Positions 18,148 to 29,020 are shown, counted from the stretch's first letter. The stretch is 64,000 nucleotides of DNA from Bin80 sp965208025 (GCA_965208025.1 OZ242302.1:372001-436000), one strand, 5' to 3'. Made by a program: numbers and translations. Notes: generated by a model not told the origin, from the sequence alone.

Positions 18148-21100
18148 ATGGATCATACAGGTATTGCAATTGTGGGGATGGCATGCCGCTTTCCCGAGGC
18201 TCCGAATATTATGGCATTCTGGGATCTATTGATTTCTGGCAGGAACGCCGTGAAAGAGATATCACCTGGTTCGGGCAACCGACGAGTTGATGAACTGTTT
18301 TTGCAGATTTCAAATCCGGGGGATGCCTGCCGATTTTGGGCTTATGTGGATGAGATTGATCAGTTTGATCCTTCGTTCTTCCGCATCTCACCCGTAGAGG
18401 CCGAATGGTTGGATCCCCAACACCGCATGATGCTGGAAACCAGTTGGCATGCCCTCGAGGATGCTGGAATCAATCCCCTCTCTCTGAATCAAAGCCTCAC
18501 TGGAGTCTATACAGGAATTAGCAATGACGAGTACAGGATGCTCGTGGTGGGATCTCAGAAACCGTCCGGTGCAGCAGCAAGCCTTTATTCCCTGAGCGGT
18601 ACCAATTTGAATGGCACCAGCGGTCGCGTCTCATTCTTCCTAGACCTCGTAGGTCCGTCCAAAGCTGTAGATGCAGCATGTGCATCCTCTTTGGTTGCTG
18701 TACATGATGCGATATCTGATTTGCAGCAACATCATACCGATATGGCGATTGTCGGCGGGGTTCAGGCGATTCTGAATGGACATATTTTCGCACTTCGCTC
18801 CGATGCAATGATGCTCTCCCCAGACGGAAAATGTAAGACATTTGATGCGAATGCAAACGGATATGTGCGTGGGGAGGGTTGTGGTGTTGTTGTTCTCAAG
18901 CGCTTGAGTGATGCCAAAAAAGATGGAGACCGAATCTGGGCTGTTATTCGTGGTTCAGCCGTGAACCACGGTGGAACCAGTAGCGGGCTGACCGTCCCAC
19001 ACACACCCGCTCTGGAAAGTGTGATGGAAACAGCATTGGCACGGGGAGGACTCGAACCCTCGGCGATTGGGTATGTGGAGACGCACGGTACTGGAACCGC
19101 AGTGGGCGATCCCATCGAACTTGATGCTGTGACTGCTGTCTACGGTCAAGAGCGTCCAAAGGAACATCCTCTGCTGATCGGCTCTGTCAAGACGAATATG
19201 GGACATCTCGAGTCCGCTGCTGGAATAGCAGGATTGATCAAGGCAGCACTCGTATTGCACCATGGTACCATCCCAAAGCACTTACACTTTGAGACTCCCA
19301 ACCCATGCATTGACTGGAACGAGCAACCTCTGCAGGTAACCTCCTCAATGATGGAGTTCCCATCCATTGATCATCAACCTCGTTGCGTAGGGGTAAACTG
19401 TTTTGGAATTTCGGGGACGAATGCACATGTCGTTGTTGAAGAATACCTTACCAAAGAGCAGGATAAAGCGGGACCCACGACAAGAGTAGGTGTCTCCCTT
19501 CCGAGTAATTTAGCGTACCTCGACACATCTGAATCGATCCAGTCCTCCCGCTCGGTGCGTATGCTTCCGTTGTCCGCCAAATCAGAGTTAGCATTAAAGG
19601 AATTGGCAACACTATATCTTCGCTGGATTGATGAGCATACTCCAGAGATTGATAGCGAATCTCTTTCGGATATGGCATGGGCCGCCAGTATTGGACGAAG
19701 TCATTTTGATTGGAGAGAGGGTATTCTCTTTCAGGACAAGGAGGAGCTGAAAGAGAAGCTTCATCAACTGTCTCTCAGCGATCCAATTGAAAAAACCGCG
19801 ACCGCTACCCGGATCGCGTTTGTTTATACTGGACAGGGAAGTCAATGGACAGGCATGGGACAGTCTCTCTATGAGTCTGAGCCTGTGGCAAAAGCTGTAT
19901 TGGATCAGTGTGAGAAGGTCTTCAGAAAAATCAGAGGTCATTCTTTGTTAGATGTAATGTTCGGCAGGGTTGATGGTGACATGAGTGATACCGCATGGGA
20001 GCAGCCCGCTCTCTATGCACTTGAATGTTCATTGACAACTCTATGGGATAGCTTAGGAATCACGCCAGATATTGTGATTGGTCATAGCGTAGGAGAGATT
20101 GCGGCTGCACAGGCGGCTGGTGTGTTCAGTTTGGAAGATGGAATGCGATTCGCCATCGCTCGCGGCAACATACTCTCGCAAATGGCCTCTGGGGGAATGG
20201 TAGCGATTTTTGCTTCAATCGACCAAATTGAATCCGTGATTCAACAAATCAATCATCATTCTGATGATGTTGGACTGTGCATTTCGGGGGATAATGGGAC
20301 CCATCGTGTTGTGAGCGGGCCAGTGGAGGATATAGAAGAGATTACCCAGCATTTTGGATCGGAGGGAATCCGGACCGTACGATTGAATACAACCAAAGCC
20401 TTTCACAGTGCACTGGTTGAGCCTGTCTTGGATTCGTTGGAGGCTTCATTGGATGAAATTGATATTCATCCTCCCAAACTCCCCTTCGTGAGTAACCTGA
20501 CAGGCAAAATCGTGGAAGCCGACAAACAATTGAATGGTCATTATTGGAGACAGCATGCCCGCCATCCCGTGAAGTTCGCCGATGGAATCAAAGCGGTTGC
20601 AGAACATGATGTGGATGTGATTATTGAGATCGGCCCTCGGCCAGTATTGATCAATATGTCTCAGGCGGCTTGGCCCGTATCGACTGCCGCACCGTCAGCT
20701 TTTTCCAGCCTTCATCCAGATGACCCTACGGGATGGGGTATCATGCGATCCCTCGCAGAGGTATATCGCATGGGATTCCCTGTTCACTTCCCCAGCCTCT
20801 TTACCATGGAACAGCGCCGCCGTATTTCTCTGCCGAACTACCCATTCCAAAAGAAACGGTACTGGATTGATACTGGCAAACAGACTCGCACGGCCACCGG
20901 ACATGCTCTTTTGGGAGTTCGCCATGAATCTGTTCGTGGTGAAATTACCTACGAGACTGAGCTATTCAAGTCAGATCCGGTGTGGATGAGTGATCATCAA
21001 GTATTTGGACGTGTCATTGCGCCTGGTGCTCTCTATGGAGCAATGGCAATGGTGGCATCTCAAATAGAGTTCGGAACTGCGGTGATTGAACGAGTGCAAT

Positions 21101-24100
21101 TTCATAGCCCACTCGTTTTTTCTGAGAATGAGTCTGATGATGAGAAGGGTAGAAAAGTACAAATCCTTATTGATCCAGCTGAATCTCTGGACTCACGTCA
21201 GGTTCAAATTTTCAGCAAAGATGAACATGAGGGAGAATGGACCCTGCATGTGCAAGGTCATATTCCGCTCAGACCAGCAGCACCTCGCCTTGAATCCTCT
21301 GAGAGAATAGATTCCGAACAGATCAAGGCCAATTTGTCACCGATTGATGTAGCATCTTACTATCAGGCCAGAGCACGGACCAAAATCAGTTTGGGCGCAT
21401 CCTTCCGCACACTTCAACGACTCTGGTCTCGCCCTGGGGAAGCACTCGGAGAAATATTGCTCACACTCCCCCAAGATTCAAACGAAATTCACCCCCTGCT
21501 ATTGGATGGGTGTTTTCAAGTGGTCGCTGCTGCCCGTAATCCCTCTGAAGAGGGGGAAATCACTTATCTACCCTTCGGCTGGGAACGATTCTTTCTATCT
21601 GGACCCGTGCCAGAGCAACTTCTCTGTCATGTTCAAGTCAGTGACGGCTCGTTAGAAAAGGATGGATCCCCAGAGGTCATCCGTAGCCAAATATATATCT
21701 ATACTATGGAGGGGGTTCCGGTAGGTGAGTTGAGTGGATACATGGTCAAGCGTGCAACCCAGGCTGCTATGCTCGCAGCCATAGAGGGCATTGATGATTT
21801 ACTCTATGAGGTGGTCTGGCGATCCAAACCGCTGCCCCCGCGCATACTACTCGCTGAATTTTTACCTTCCCCAAGTGAGGTCGCCGGTCAATCAGGACTC
21901 CTATCAACATATCTTACCGAGGAAGGCGTTGAACCTGATGAACGAACTTCCCTGCTCAGTGATTTAGAGAGCTGCTCACGATTAAGAGCACTACTAACCT
22001 TGGACGCACTGGGGTGGAAGCGCAGGGTGGGAGATGTGATTGTTGCCGAAGATCTGCAGCAACAATTGGGGGTGATTAAGGAACATACACGGCTCTTTCG
22101 TCGGATGCTGGAAATGCTGGCCAAGGCTGGCATTCTTCTTGAAAAAAATGGTCGTTTTGAAGTGAAGATCGCATCTGGAGATCCTCTACCAGATGAAATA
22201 CCGACCGATATAGACTCCTTTCTCACGGAAATGGCGAGGAAGTATCCCCATGGGGCCACAGAGATTGGACTTTTTTCTCGATGCAGCGGTGCACTGGTGG
22301 ATGTTCTTCATGGTAAAGCCGATCCACTCACACTCTTGTTTAGTAGTGGAGATCCGACTCCGGGAGATCTGTATCTCAAGGCTCCTGTCGCGCGTGCGGC
22401 AAACCGGATCCTGAAAGAGACGATCCAATCCCTTATAGCAAATCTTCCTGCAGATAGGCATCTTCGGATTATTGAGGTGGGAGCAGGTACAGGATCTGCC
22501 ACAGCAGCCATACTTCCAGAACTCCCAGAGGGACAATTTGACTATACGTACACGGATATCTCGGCAGGCTTCTTTGCGGAAGCTAAGAATCGATTCAAAG
22601 ATTTTGAGAAATCCTTGATTTACCGTGCACTGGATATAGAAAAGGATCCGATTGAGCAGGGATTTGATCCCCAAGGGTATGATTTATTAATTGCTGCCAA
22701 TGTATTGCATGCAACTCGGTACCTGAATGAAACCCTCACCCATTGTCAGCAACTTCTCACGCCGTTAGGCCAGATTGTCGCGTTGGAAAATATGACCGGT
22801 TACGGTTGGATGGATCTAACCTTCGGTCAGTTAGATGGTTGGTGGAGGTTTGCCGATGATTATCGTCCTCACCATGCTCTTGCAAGTCCTGAGATATGGC
22901 GGCAGGCACTGGCAGACACTGGATTCGGTGAAACGGAAATTTTGGGTTTGGATGAATCTGATCGGTCGGCAATCCCAGATAAGGGGATCATCGTAGTTCA
23001 GGGGACTTCGGAAATCACAGAACCTCCAGGTGTCTGGATCATTGCTGCTGATAACGGAGGTACTGCCGACTTACTGGCCACCGAGTTAGCCAATCACCAG
23101 CAGACCGTTGTTCTGGCCTCTTCCGATCAGGTGGAGATTGAGGGAAGAGATCTCACGGAGGGAATTATTCAAGCATCTGTGGACATGGAAGTCCGAGCGT
23201 CTTGGTGCTCACTATTTGAGAGTATTCCCAAGAATATCCCCCTTTGTGGTGTGGTTCATCTACTCGCACTTGATGGACAGGGTGCTGATGCTACGACCAA
23301 TGAAATGGCGGCAGATGTGCAGCGCATAACGGCTAGCGCTCTGGCGCTGACGCAGGCAGTACTTGATTCAAATCTGTCCTTGCAAAACGGTATTTGGTTT
23401 GTCACACGAGGAGTGCAAGTATTAGAAAGAGAACGTACCGCACAATTAGCCGGCGCTACACTGTGGGGCTTCGGTAAAGCATTATCCCGAGAAGTGACAC
23501 ACTTGCAGCCCCGAATGATTGATCTCGATTGTGGTGAGTCTGTACCTATCTCTGAATTATCGCTTGAATTACTGTCTCCTGATCTTGAAAACCATATTGC
23601 GTTTCGTTGGGGTTCTCGCCAAGCTGCTCGTTTAGTCAAAGCGAGCTCTGAGCCTCATCGACTCCTCTTGCCAGAGGATTCGGCTTGGGGACTTGTGCCC
23701 AACCCAAGTGGGATCTTGGATAGTCCTTCGATCAAAACTCTGCCATCTCGGCCATTGGAACCCAAAGAAATTCGAGTGGCTGTGCATGCGTCAGGGCTGA
23801 ATTTTTGGGATGTATTTCGCTCTCTCGGGTTTATAGAAGAGGGAGATCTTGGTCGGGAAATGGTCGGAACCGTTTTAGATGTAGGGGAAGAGGTCTCTAC
23901 AATTGAGGTCGGGGATCGCGTGGTAGGGCTCGGGTTTGGCGCATTTGCATCCGAGATGATCACTCGGGAGGAGTTGGCCGCTCAGGTACCATCAGGATTT
24001 TCTGCAACAGAGTTAGCTACCCTTCCCAGTGCGTTCGTATCTGCTGCATTATCGTATGAGTATTCTGGACTTGAGCGGGGAGATCGTGTCTTGATTCATG

Positions 24101-27100
24101 CAGGTGCTGGTGGAGTAGGGCTTGCTGCTATTCAGTTAGCTCAGGCCTCTGGTGCAGAAGTATTTGCTACCGCAAGCCCTCCGAAACAGGACTACCTTCG
24201 GTCATTGGGCGTGGAGCATGTTTTCAATAGTCGCGAAATTGATTTTGGACAGCAAATCCTGGAAGTTACTGACGATGCTGGAGTAGACATTGTACTCAAC
24301 AGTCTCACCAGTGAAGGTTTTATTGAAGCAAGTCTATCCTGTCTCTCACAGGGAGGGCGATTCGTAGAATTGGCTCGGCGTGATATCCTCACCAAAGAGG
24401 AAATGGCGCTCCAACGAGCCGATGTGAAGTATGAAATCCTGGAATTGGATGTTTTGAAAAAAACGGATCCAGACTGGGTAGGCAGGGTCCTGCGAGATCT
24501 GTTAGGTCAACTCTCATCTGGAGAAATTCATCCGTTAAAGCACAGCCGATGGCCACTTGCAGAGGCAGGATCTGCTCTTCGGTTCATGCAATTAGCGCGT
24601 CATGTCGGCAAGATTGTCGTGTCTAGTGCTCCAATGGCTCATGGACCGTTACGGTCAGATGGCACTTATTTGGTCACCGGGGGACTGGGGGGGATCGGCT
24701 GTGCTGTAGCCTACTGGCTGGCCGATCTGGGTGCAGGCACAATTGCACTGAATGGTCGGCGCCCGCCAGATGCGGATGCACAGGAAGTAATTGATCAGCT
24801 TCGTAGCCGCGGTGTAACTGTACGAGTGGAGATCGCCAATGTAACCGATACGGCTGCTCTGGACAATATGATGCATACATTGGAGAAGGAAGCCCCTCCG
24901 ATTGCAGGAATCATTCACAGTGTTGGGGTCCTTTCTGATGGGGCTCTTGGCAACCAAAACTGGGAGCGGTTTGAACATGTACTTTGGCCCAAGATAATTG
25001 GGGCATGGCATCTGCATCGTTTGACTATGGACCAAGATTTGGATTTCTTTATCCTCTTTTCAAGTAGGGTAGGGGTCCTTGGGAACCCCGGACAATCCAA
25101 TCACGCGGCTGCCAACGCATTTTTAGACCAACTAGCAGCCCATCGTCAATCCATTGGTCTCCCGGGACAATCAATTGCATGGGGGGCTTGGTCAGAGATC
25201 GGTGAAGCAGCAGAGCAGAAGGAGCGAATTGAAGAGCGTCGATCTGCCCTTGGAGGACGCTGGTTTACTCCACAACAGGGGATTCGTGCACTTGACAAAG
25301 CAGTCCGTCAAGATGTAATGCATTCAGTAGTTATGGCCATGGATTGGGCGATCTTCAAGGATGCAATTGATGATCGTCCAGCATTTTTGGGGGATCTGTT
25401 GGCGGACACTCCTGAAAAAGAAGAAAAGGCACCTTCGCAGGCCGACAATCTGATTGCGATGCTTCGGCAGACATCAATTGCTGAGCGGGAAAGAGAACTC
25501 ATCTCATTCCTACAAGGCGAACTGCAAGCGGTGCTCCATTTATCTGATACCCCTTCGCCTTCTATAGGATTTTTTGATTTAGGCATGGATTCTCTCATGG
25601 TCGTAGAGTTGCAGAATCGGCTGAATCGTGCACTGGAAGGTGAACATGTGGTTTCAAATACGGCCGTATTTGACTATCCCAATATTACGCTCCTTGCCCA
25701 GCATTTAGTGGAAGAGTTGGGAGAGATTAGTGCTGCTGCCCCCTCAGAGGTCAAGGTTGTACCGAAAAGGGATGAGCCAGCAAAAGATACCATTGACCAG
25801 CTGGAGCAAATTGCCGTGGTAGGTATGGCATGTCAGTTACCTGGCGCCCCCAATCTTGCCACATTTTGGGATTTGCTTGAGGGAGGCATTGACGCTGTGA
25901 CAGATGGAAGGAGTGATGGAGGCCATTGGGATGGTGCCGTTGGAGATCCTGCCTTGGAGAGTAGCTTCTTCACTCGGGGTGGCTTCGTTGACCAATTGGA
26001 TTGGTTTGATGCTGATTTTTTTGGAATCAGGCCAATTGATGCCCACAGGATGGATCCACGTCACAGACTCTTGTTGGAGACGAGTTGGCATGCATTGGAG
26101 AGCGCTGGGATTGATCCCGAGACTTTGAAGAGTAGTCAGTCGGGTGTATATGTTGGATTGGGCAGTAGCGAGTACCGCGATTTGATGACTAATCATGATC
26201 AGCAGAGCAATCACTTTTTCGGTACATCTGGAAGTATGGCACTGGGACGGGTTGCTTTTGTGTTGGGACTCATGGGGCCTGCTATTCCGGTAGATATGAC
26301 CTGTGCATCTTCACTTGTAGCAATCCATCAGGCTGTAACTGCACTCCGACGTGGAGAAGTGGATCTCGCACTTGTTGGAGGTGTGCACGCTATTCTCTCT
26401 CAGTCTACGGCGACCTTCATGGCCGACTATGGTATGTTGTCTCAAATTGGAAAATGTCAGACCTTTGATGCAGATGCGGATGGCTTTGTCAGGGGGGAAG
26501 GTTGTGGTATCGTTGTCTTAAAGCGACAAAGTGACGCAGAATCAGATGGTGATTCTATTTGGGGGTTGATACGTGGATCTGCGGTGAATCAAAACGGTGT
26601 CAGTGCAGGTCTCACGGTACCGAATGGTCAGGCGCAGGTACGGGTCTTGAGAGATGCACTTGATCGGGCTGGGATTGCACCTTCCGAGGTAGATTATCTG
26701 GAAGTACATGGTACAGGATCGCCTTTGGGTGATCCGATAGAGGTGAATGCAGCTTCAGAAGTATATGGAGAGGGGCGTGAGGCAACGCGTCCTTTAATCA
26801 TGGGAACGGCGAAAACAAATATTGGTCATCTTGAAGCGGCTGCGGGCATTGTCGGTTTGATCAAGGTAATGCTTTCAATGAAACGGAGGAGCATTCCGCG
26901 TCACTTACATTTTAAGACTCCGAATCCGCACATAGAATGGGACAGTTTACCCGTGCAGGTGGCATCTGAGGCCATATCTTGGCCTGACACGAATGGTCGG
27001 CCACCTCGGGCAGCAATTAGCGCCTTTGCGGTTTCGGGGACGAATGCGCACGTTGTGGTTGAAGGCTCTCCCATGGCTGATGAGAATTCTATAGCAGACC

Positions 27101-28329
27101 TGACCTTTGGCCCTGAACGATTCGTTTCTGTGTCTCTTCCAGACGGTAATGACCTATCTACTGATATGGAGATGCCTGAATCACGCACGGCGAGATTGCT
27201 CACGCTCTCTGGAAAATCAGACGAAGCCCTTCGTGAATTGGCGAATCAATATTTGGTATGGCTTGACCAACATATTGATCAGCTGGAAAACGACTCAGCT
27301 GCTGCATCCTTAGTGGCAGATATGGCGTGGACTGCAGGGGTAGGTCGTCGTCATTTCTCTCATCGGGCTGGTCTAGTCTTCCATGATGTTGTAAGTCTTC
27401 GCAATCAACTCAACACTCTGGTTGAATCTAAAAAGTCTCATGAAGTTAAGGAATCCCCTCATCAAGTATCCTTCCTATTCACGGAATATAATGAGTATTC
27501 AGCTGGACTGGCTGAGGGGCTTTATCAGAGGGAACCAATCGTGCGTTCAGTTTTCGATCGCTGTGAAAATGCTTGGCAGGCGGAGCATGGCGGTTCACTG
27601 TTGAATTTGATGTTTAGCACATCACAGGATGGGGCGGATTCGTCATGGATGTTTTCGGCCATATTTGCACTTCAATGCGCATTATCGGATCTCTGGTCTA
27701 ACTTGGGAATTCGTCCGACCCTGATGTTCTCTTCGGGCATCGGAGAGATTGCAGCTGCCTATGCTGCGGGTGCTTTGAAATTGAAAGATGGGATTCATCT
27801 TACAGCATTGTATGGTGTTTCCCGCGAATCCAATTCTCCGAATGGGGAGGCTACTCGTAAAGAGTTGGAGGAAGCAATAACCAACTTATCCCTTTTCCCA
27901 TTGAAAACACCCATACTGAGCAGTCATTTAAACAAAATTTTTAGTATTGGGGAACTGCCTGAGATAGGGGCGTGGCGTTCAAACAAGGTTGAATCATTGA
28001 GTTCGATGGCACCGATTCTTGCGAATCAGAGAATATCCATCTTGATTGAGATGGGCCCCCATGCAGAATCTGTATCAGAGATTGTATCAACATGGACAAT
28101 AGAACATCAGAATAACGAGGACATTCCATCAAAGCCCATTCTACTAAATGGAATACAGCCGTCACCTGAAGATGCCGAGGGGGAGAGGCTTGCTGCGATT
28201 GCCCGCGTTTATGAGTGTGGATGGGATCTTAATTTTGAAGGGTTATTTGCTGGTGAGCACAGGCGTCGGGTTTCCTTGCCAAGTTATCCGTTCCAGCGTC
28301 ATCGCTTCTGGTATGATAATCTTCCTTAG
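18148..28329 (+). CDS. Type I PKS: KS-AT-DH-cMT-psiKR-ER-KR-ACP-KS-AT(inactive)
   Basis: A 3393-residue reducing polyketide synthase. KS1 has Cys178, His313 and His353. AT1 has Ser647 in GHSVGE and His753 in KAFHS, of the malonyl-preferring kind. DH has His950 (HxxxGxxxxP) and Asp1120. The C-methyltransferase SAM motif EVGAGTG is at 1443-1449. A structural KR half follows at roughly 1600-1850, the ER NADPH motif HAGAGGVG at 1984-1991, and the KR motif TGGLGGIG at 2177-2184, with His2319 where the catalytic Tyr is normal. The ACP serine is 2482. A second KS follows with Cys2719, His2854 and His2894, then a shortened AT whose nucleophile is Gly3197 and whose GQG and AFHS motifs are gone. There is no final ACP or thioesterase. 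The first module should make methyl-branched, reduced chains. What the second KS does is unknown. Confidence 0.95.
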   Translation: MDHTGIAIVGMACRFPEAPNIMAFWDLLISGRNAVKEISPGSGNRRVDELFLQISNPGDACRFWAYVDEIDQFDPSFFRISPVEAEWLDPQHRMMLETSWHALEDAGINPLSLNQSLTGVYTGISNDEYRMLVVGSQKPSGAAASLYSLSGTNLNGTSGRVSFFLDLVGPSKAVDAACASSLVAVHDAISDLQQHHTDMAIVGGVQAILNGHIFALRSDAMMLSPDGKCKTFDANANGYVRGEGCGVVVLKRLSDAKKDGDRIWAVIRGSAVNHGGTSSGLTVPHTPALESVMETALARGGLEPSAIGYVETHGTGTAVGDPIELDAVTAVYGQERPKEHPLLIGSVKTNMGHLESAAGIAGLIKAALVLHHGTIPKHLHFETPNPCIDWNEQPLQVTSSMMEFPSIDHQPRCVGVNCFGISGTNAHVVVEEYLTKEQDKAGPTTRVGVSLPSNLAYLDTSESIQSSRSVRMLPLSAKSELALKELATLYLRWIDEHTPEIDSESLSDMAWAASIGRSHFDWREGILFQDKEELKEKLHQLSLSDPIEKTATATRIAFVYTGQGSQWTGMGQSLYESEPVAKAVLDQCEKVFRKIRGHSLLDVMFGRVDGDMSDTAWEQPALYALECSLTTLWDSLGITPDIVIGHSVGEIAAAQAAGVFSLEDGMRFAIARGNILSQMASGGMVAIFASIDQIESVIQQINHHSDDVGLCISGDNGTHRVVSGPVEDIEEITQHFGSEGIRTVRLNTTKAFHSALVEPVLDSLEASLDEIDIHPPKLPFVSNLTGKIVEADKQLNGHYWRQHARHPVKFADGIKAVAEHDVDVIIEIGPRPVLINMSQAAWPVSTAAPSAFSSLHPDDPTGWGIMRSLAEVYRMGFPVHFPSLFTMEQRRRISLPNYPFQKKRYWIDTGKQTRTATGHALLGVRHESVRGEITYETELFKSDPVWMSDHQVFGRVIAPGALYGAMAMVASQIEFGTAVIERVQFHSPLVFSENESDDEKGRKVQILIDPAESLDSRQVQIFSKDEHEGEWTLHVQGHIPLRPAAPRLESSERIDSEQIKANLSPIDVASYYQARARTKISLGASFRTLQRLWSRPGEALGEILLTLPQDSNEIHPLLLDGCFQVVAAARNPSEEGEITYLPFGWERFFLSGPVPEQLLCHVQVSDGSLEKDGSPEVIRSQIYIYTMEGVPVGELSGYMVKRATQAAMLAAIEGIDDLLYEVVWRSKPLPPRILLAEFLPSPSEVAGQSGLLSTYLTEEGVEPDERTSLLSDLESCSRLRALLTLDALGWKRRVGDVIVAEDLQQQLGVIKEHTRLFRRMLEMLAKAGILLEKNGRFEVKIASGDPLPDEIPTDIDSFLTEMARKYPHGATEIGLFSRCSGALVDVLHGKADPLTLLFSSGDPTPGDLYLKAPVARAANRILKETIQSLIANLPADRHLRIIEVGAGTGSATAAILPELPEGQFDYTYTDISAGFFAEAKNRFKDFEKSLIYRALDIEKDPIEQGFDPQGYDLLIAANVLHATRYLNETLTHCQQLLTPLGQIVALENMTGYGWMDLTFGQLDGWWRFADDYRPHHALASPEIWRQALADTGFGETEILGLDESDRSAIPDKGIIVVQGTSEITEPPGVWIIAADNGGTADLLATELANHQQTVVLASSDQVEIEGRDLTEGIIQASVDMEVRASWCSLFESIPKNIPLCGVVHLLALDGQGADATTNEMAADVQRITASALALTQAVLDSNLSLQNGIWFVTRGVQVLERERTAQLAGATLWGFGKALSREVTHLQPRMIDLDCGESVPISELSLELLSPDLENHIAFRWGSRQAARLVKASSEPHRLLLPEDSAWGLVPNPSGILDSPSIKTLPSRPLEPKEIRVAVHASGLNFWDVFRSLGFIEEGDLGREMVGTVLDVGEEVSTIEVGDRVVGLGFGAFASEMITREELAAQVPSGFSATELATLPSAFVSAALSYEYSGLERGDRVLIHAGAGGVGLAAIQLAQASGAEVFATASPPKQDYLRSLGVEHVFNSREIDFGQQILEVTDDAGVDIVLNSLTSEGFIEASLSCLSQGGRFVELARRDILTKEEMALQRADVKYEILELDVLKKTDPDWVGRVLRDLLGQLSSGEIHPLKHSRWPLAEAGSALRFMQLARHVGKIVVSSAPMAHGPLRSDGTYLVTGGLGGIGCAVAYWLADLGAGTIALNGRRPPDADAQEVIDQLRSRGVTVRVEIANVTDTAALDNMMHTLEKEAPPIAGIIHSVGVLSDGALGNQNWERFEHVLWPKIIGAWHLHRLTMDQDLDFFILFSSRVGVLGNPGQSNHAAANAFLDQLAAHRQSIGLPGQSIAWGAWSEIGEAAEQKERIEERRSALGGRWFTPQQGIRALDKAVRQDVMHSVVMAMDWAIFKDAIDDRPAFLGDLLADTPEKEEKAPSQADNLIAMLRQTSIAERERELISFLQGELQAVLHLSDTPSPSIGFFDLGMDSLMVVELQNRLNRALEGEHVVSNTAVFDYPNITLLAQHLVEELGEISAAAPSEVKVVPKRDEPAKDTIDQLEQIAVVGMACQLPGAPNLATFWDLLEGGIDAVTDGRSDGGHWDGAVGDPALESSFFTRGGFVDQLDWFDADFFGIRPIDAHRMDPRHRLLLETSWHALESAGIDPETLKSSQSGVYVGLGSSEYRDLMTNHDQQSNHFFGTSGSMALGRVAFVLGLMGPAIPVDMTCASSLVAIHQAVTALRRGEVDLALVGGVHAILSQSTATFMADYGMLSQIGKCQTFDADADGFVRGEGCGIVVLKRQSDAESDGDSIWGLIRGSAVNQNGVSAGLTVPNGQAQVRVLRDALDRAGIAPSEVDYLEVHGTGSPLGDPIEVNAASEVYGEGREATRPLIMGTAKTNIGHLEAAAGIVGLIKVMLSMKRRSIPRHLHFKTPNPHIEWDSLPVQVASEAISWPDTNGRPPRAAISAFAVSGTNAHVVVEGSPMADENSIADLTFGPERFVSVSLPDGNDLSTDMEMPESRTARLLTLSGKSDEALRELANQYLVWLDQHIDQLENDSAAASLVADMAWTAGVGRRHFSHRAGLVFHDVVSLRNQLNTLVESKKSHEVKESPHQVSFLFTEYNEYSAGLAEGLYQREPIVRSVFDRCENAWQAEHGGSLLNLMFSTSQDGADSSWMFSAIFALQCALSDLWSNLGIRPTLMFSSGIGEIAAAYAAGALKLKDGIHLTALYGVSRESNSPNGEATRKELEEAITNLSLFPLKTPILSSHLNKIFSIGELPEIGAWRSNKVESLSSMAPILANQRISILIEMGPHAESVSEIVSTWTIEHQNNEDIPSKPILLNGIQPSPEDAEGERLAAIARVYECGWDLNFEGLFAGEHRRRVSLPSYPFQRHRFWYDNLP

Positions 28330-28735
28330 AGCCAGATAAACCTGAGAGATGATACTTGGGGAATAAGTTAAATCTATCACGGAGGGTTTCTGTCCCAGGC
28401 TTGGTATATGGTTAAGTTGGAAAATGCTATAATTACCAAATTAATTACCGTGTTTCTCTGCTCCCCGTAATCATTAAATTTGTTTGAGGCAATGGGATGT
28501 GCACACTCTCTCAAAGCTGTTTCTCTGCGAGTGTTCCTGAATGTAAGATTCACAATTACGTTTCTCTGTCCTTTTTGCACTAGCAGACTGTTTTGCCAAA
28601 ACTCGTCTATCATTTTCCATTGAAGTTCTTCTCATAATTGTTGTCCCACGGGAAAGTTCTATCATTATGCAAGTATCAAATTATTAGACATATTAGGATG
28701 AGTAAGTATTAAATTCTTATTCATTCATCTACTTG
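28330..28735. other. Gap between the PKS and AbiE remnants
   Basis: AT-rich sequence without a believable gene on either strand. A TATAAT-like string occurs near 28426, but no downstream gene is close enough to use it convincingly. No terminator hairpin is apparent after the PKS stop. Confidence 0.4.
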
Positions 28736-29020
28736 ATGGCAACGAACCGATCAATAACGTCAAGGCTAAAATCTCTCATTGATTATTTCCCATCAGGATT
28801 CATTGCCGATACTGCATGGTTTAGGAGCAGAGGAATAGACTCAAAGTCCATATCTTGCTACGTCAAACATGGTTGGATTGAACGGATCGCTCGTGGAGTA
28901 TATCGGCGCACATTGCCTCCAGATGCAATTGGTTCAAGACGAATGTGGCAACCGGTTCTTCTCTCACTAGACTAACTGATGGGCTATCATGTCTACATGG
29001 GAGCAGTGGAAGGACTGGCG
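28736..29020 (+). pseudogene. Truncated AbiEi-family antitoxin gene
   Basis: An 80-codon frame from the ATG at 28736 encodes the N-terminal winged-helix domain of AbiEi-type antitoxins. Its key text is SISCYVKHGWIERIARGVYR, the DNA-binding half that normally autorepresses the operon. A TAA at 28973-28975 ends it, but the same frame continues with AbiEi-like text (LMGYHVYMGAVEGLAFQ) for about 15 codons before homology stops. The second half of the antitoxin is therefore missing and the start of the toxin gene runs into it. A TTG at 28733 is a possible alternative start. Confidence 0.65.

Noticed and set aside
18148..28329. Assignment to the sponge-symbiont 'Sup' PKS group
   Set aside because: A cMT-containing, fully reducing single module is reminiscent of that group, but I cannot run the KS phylogeny, and the extra KS-AT tail does not fit my knowledge of it well enough to name it.
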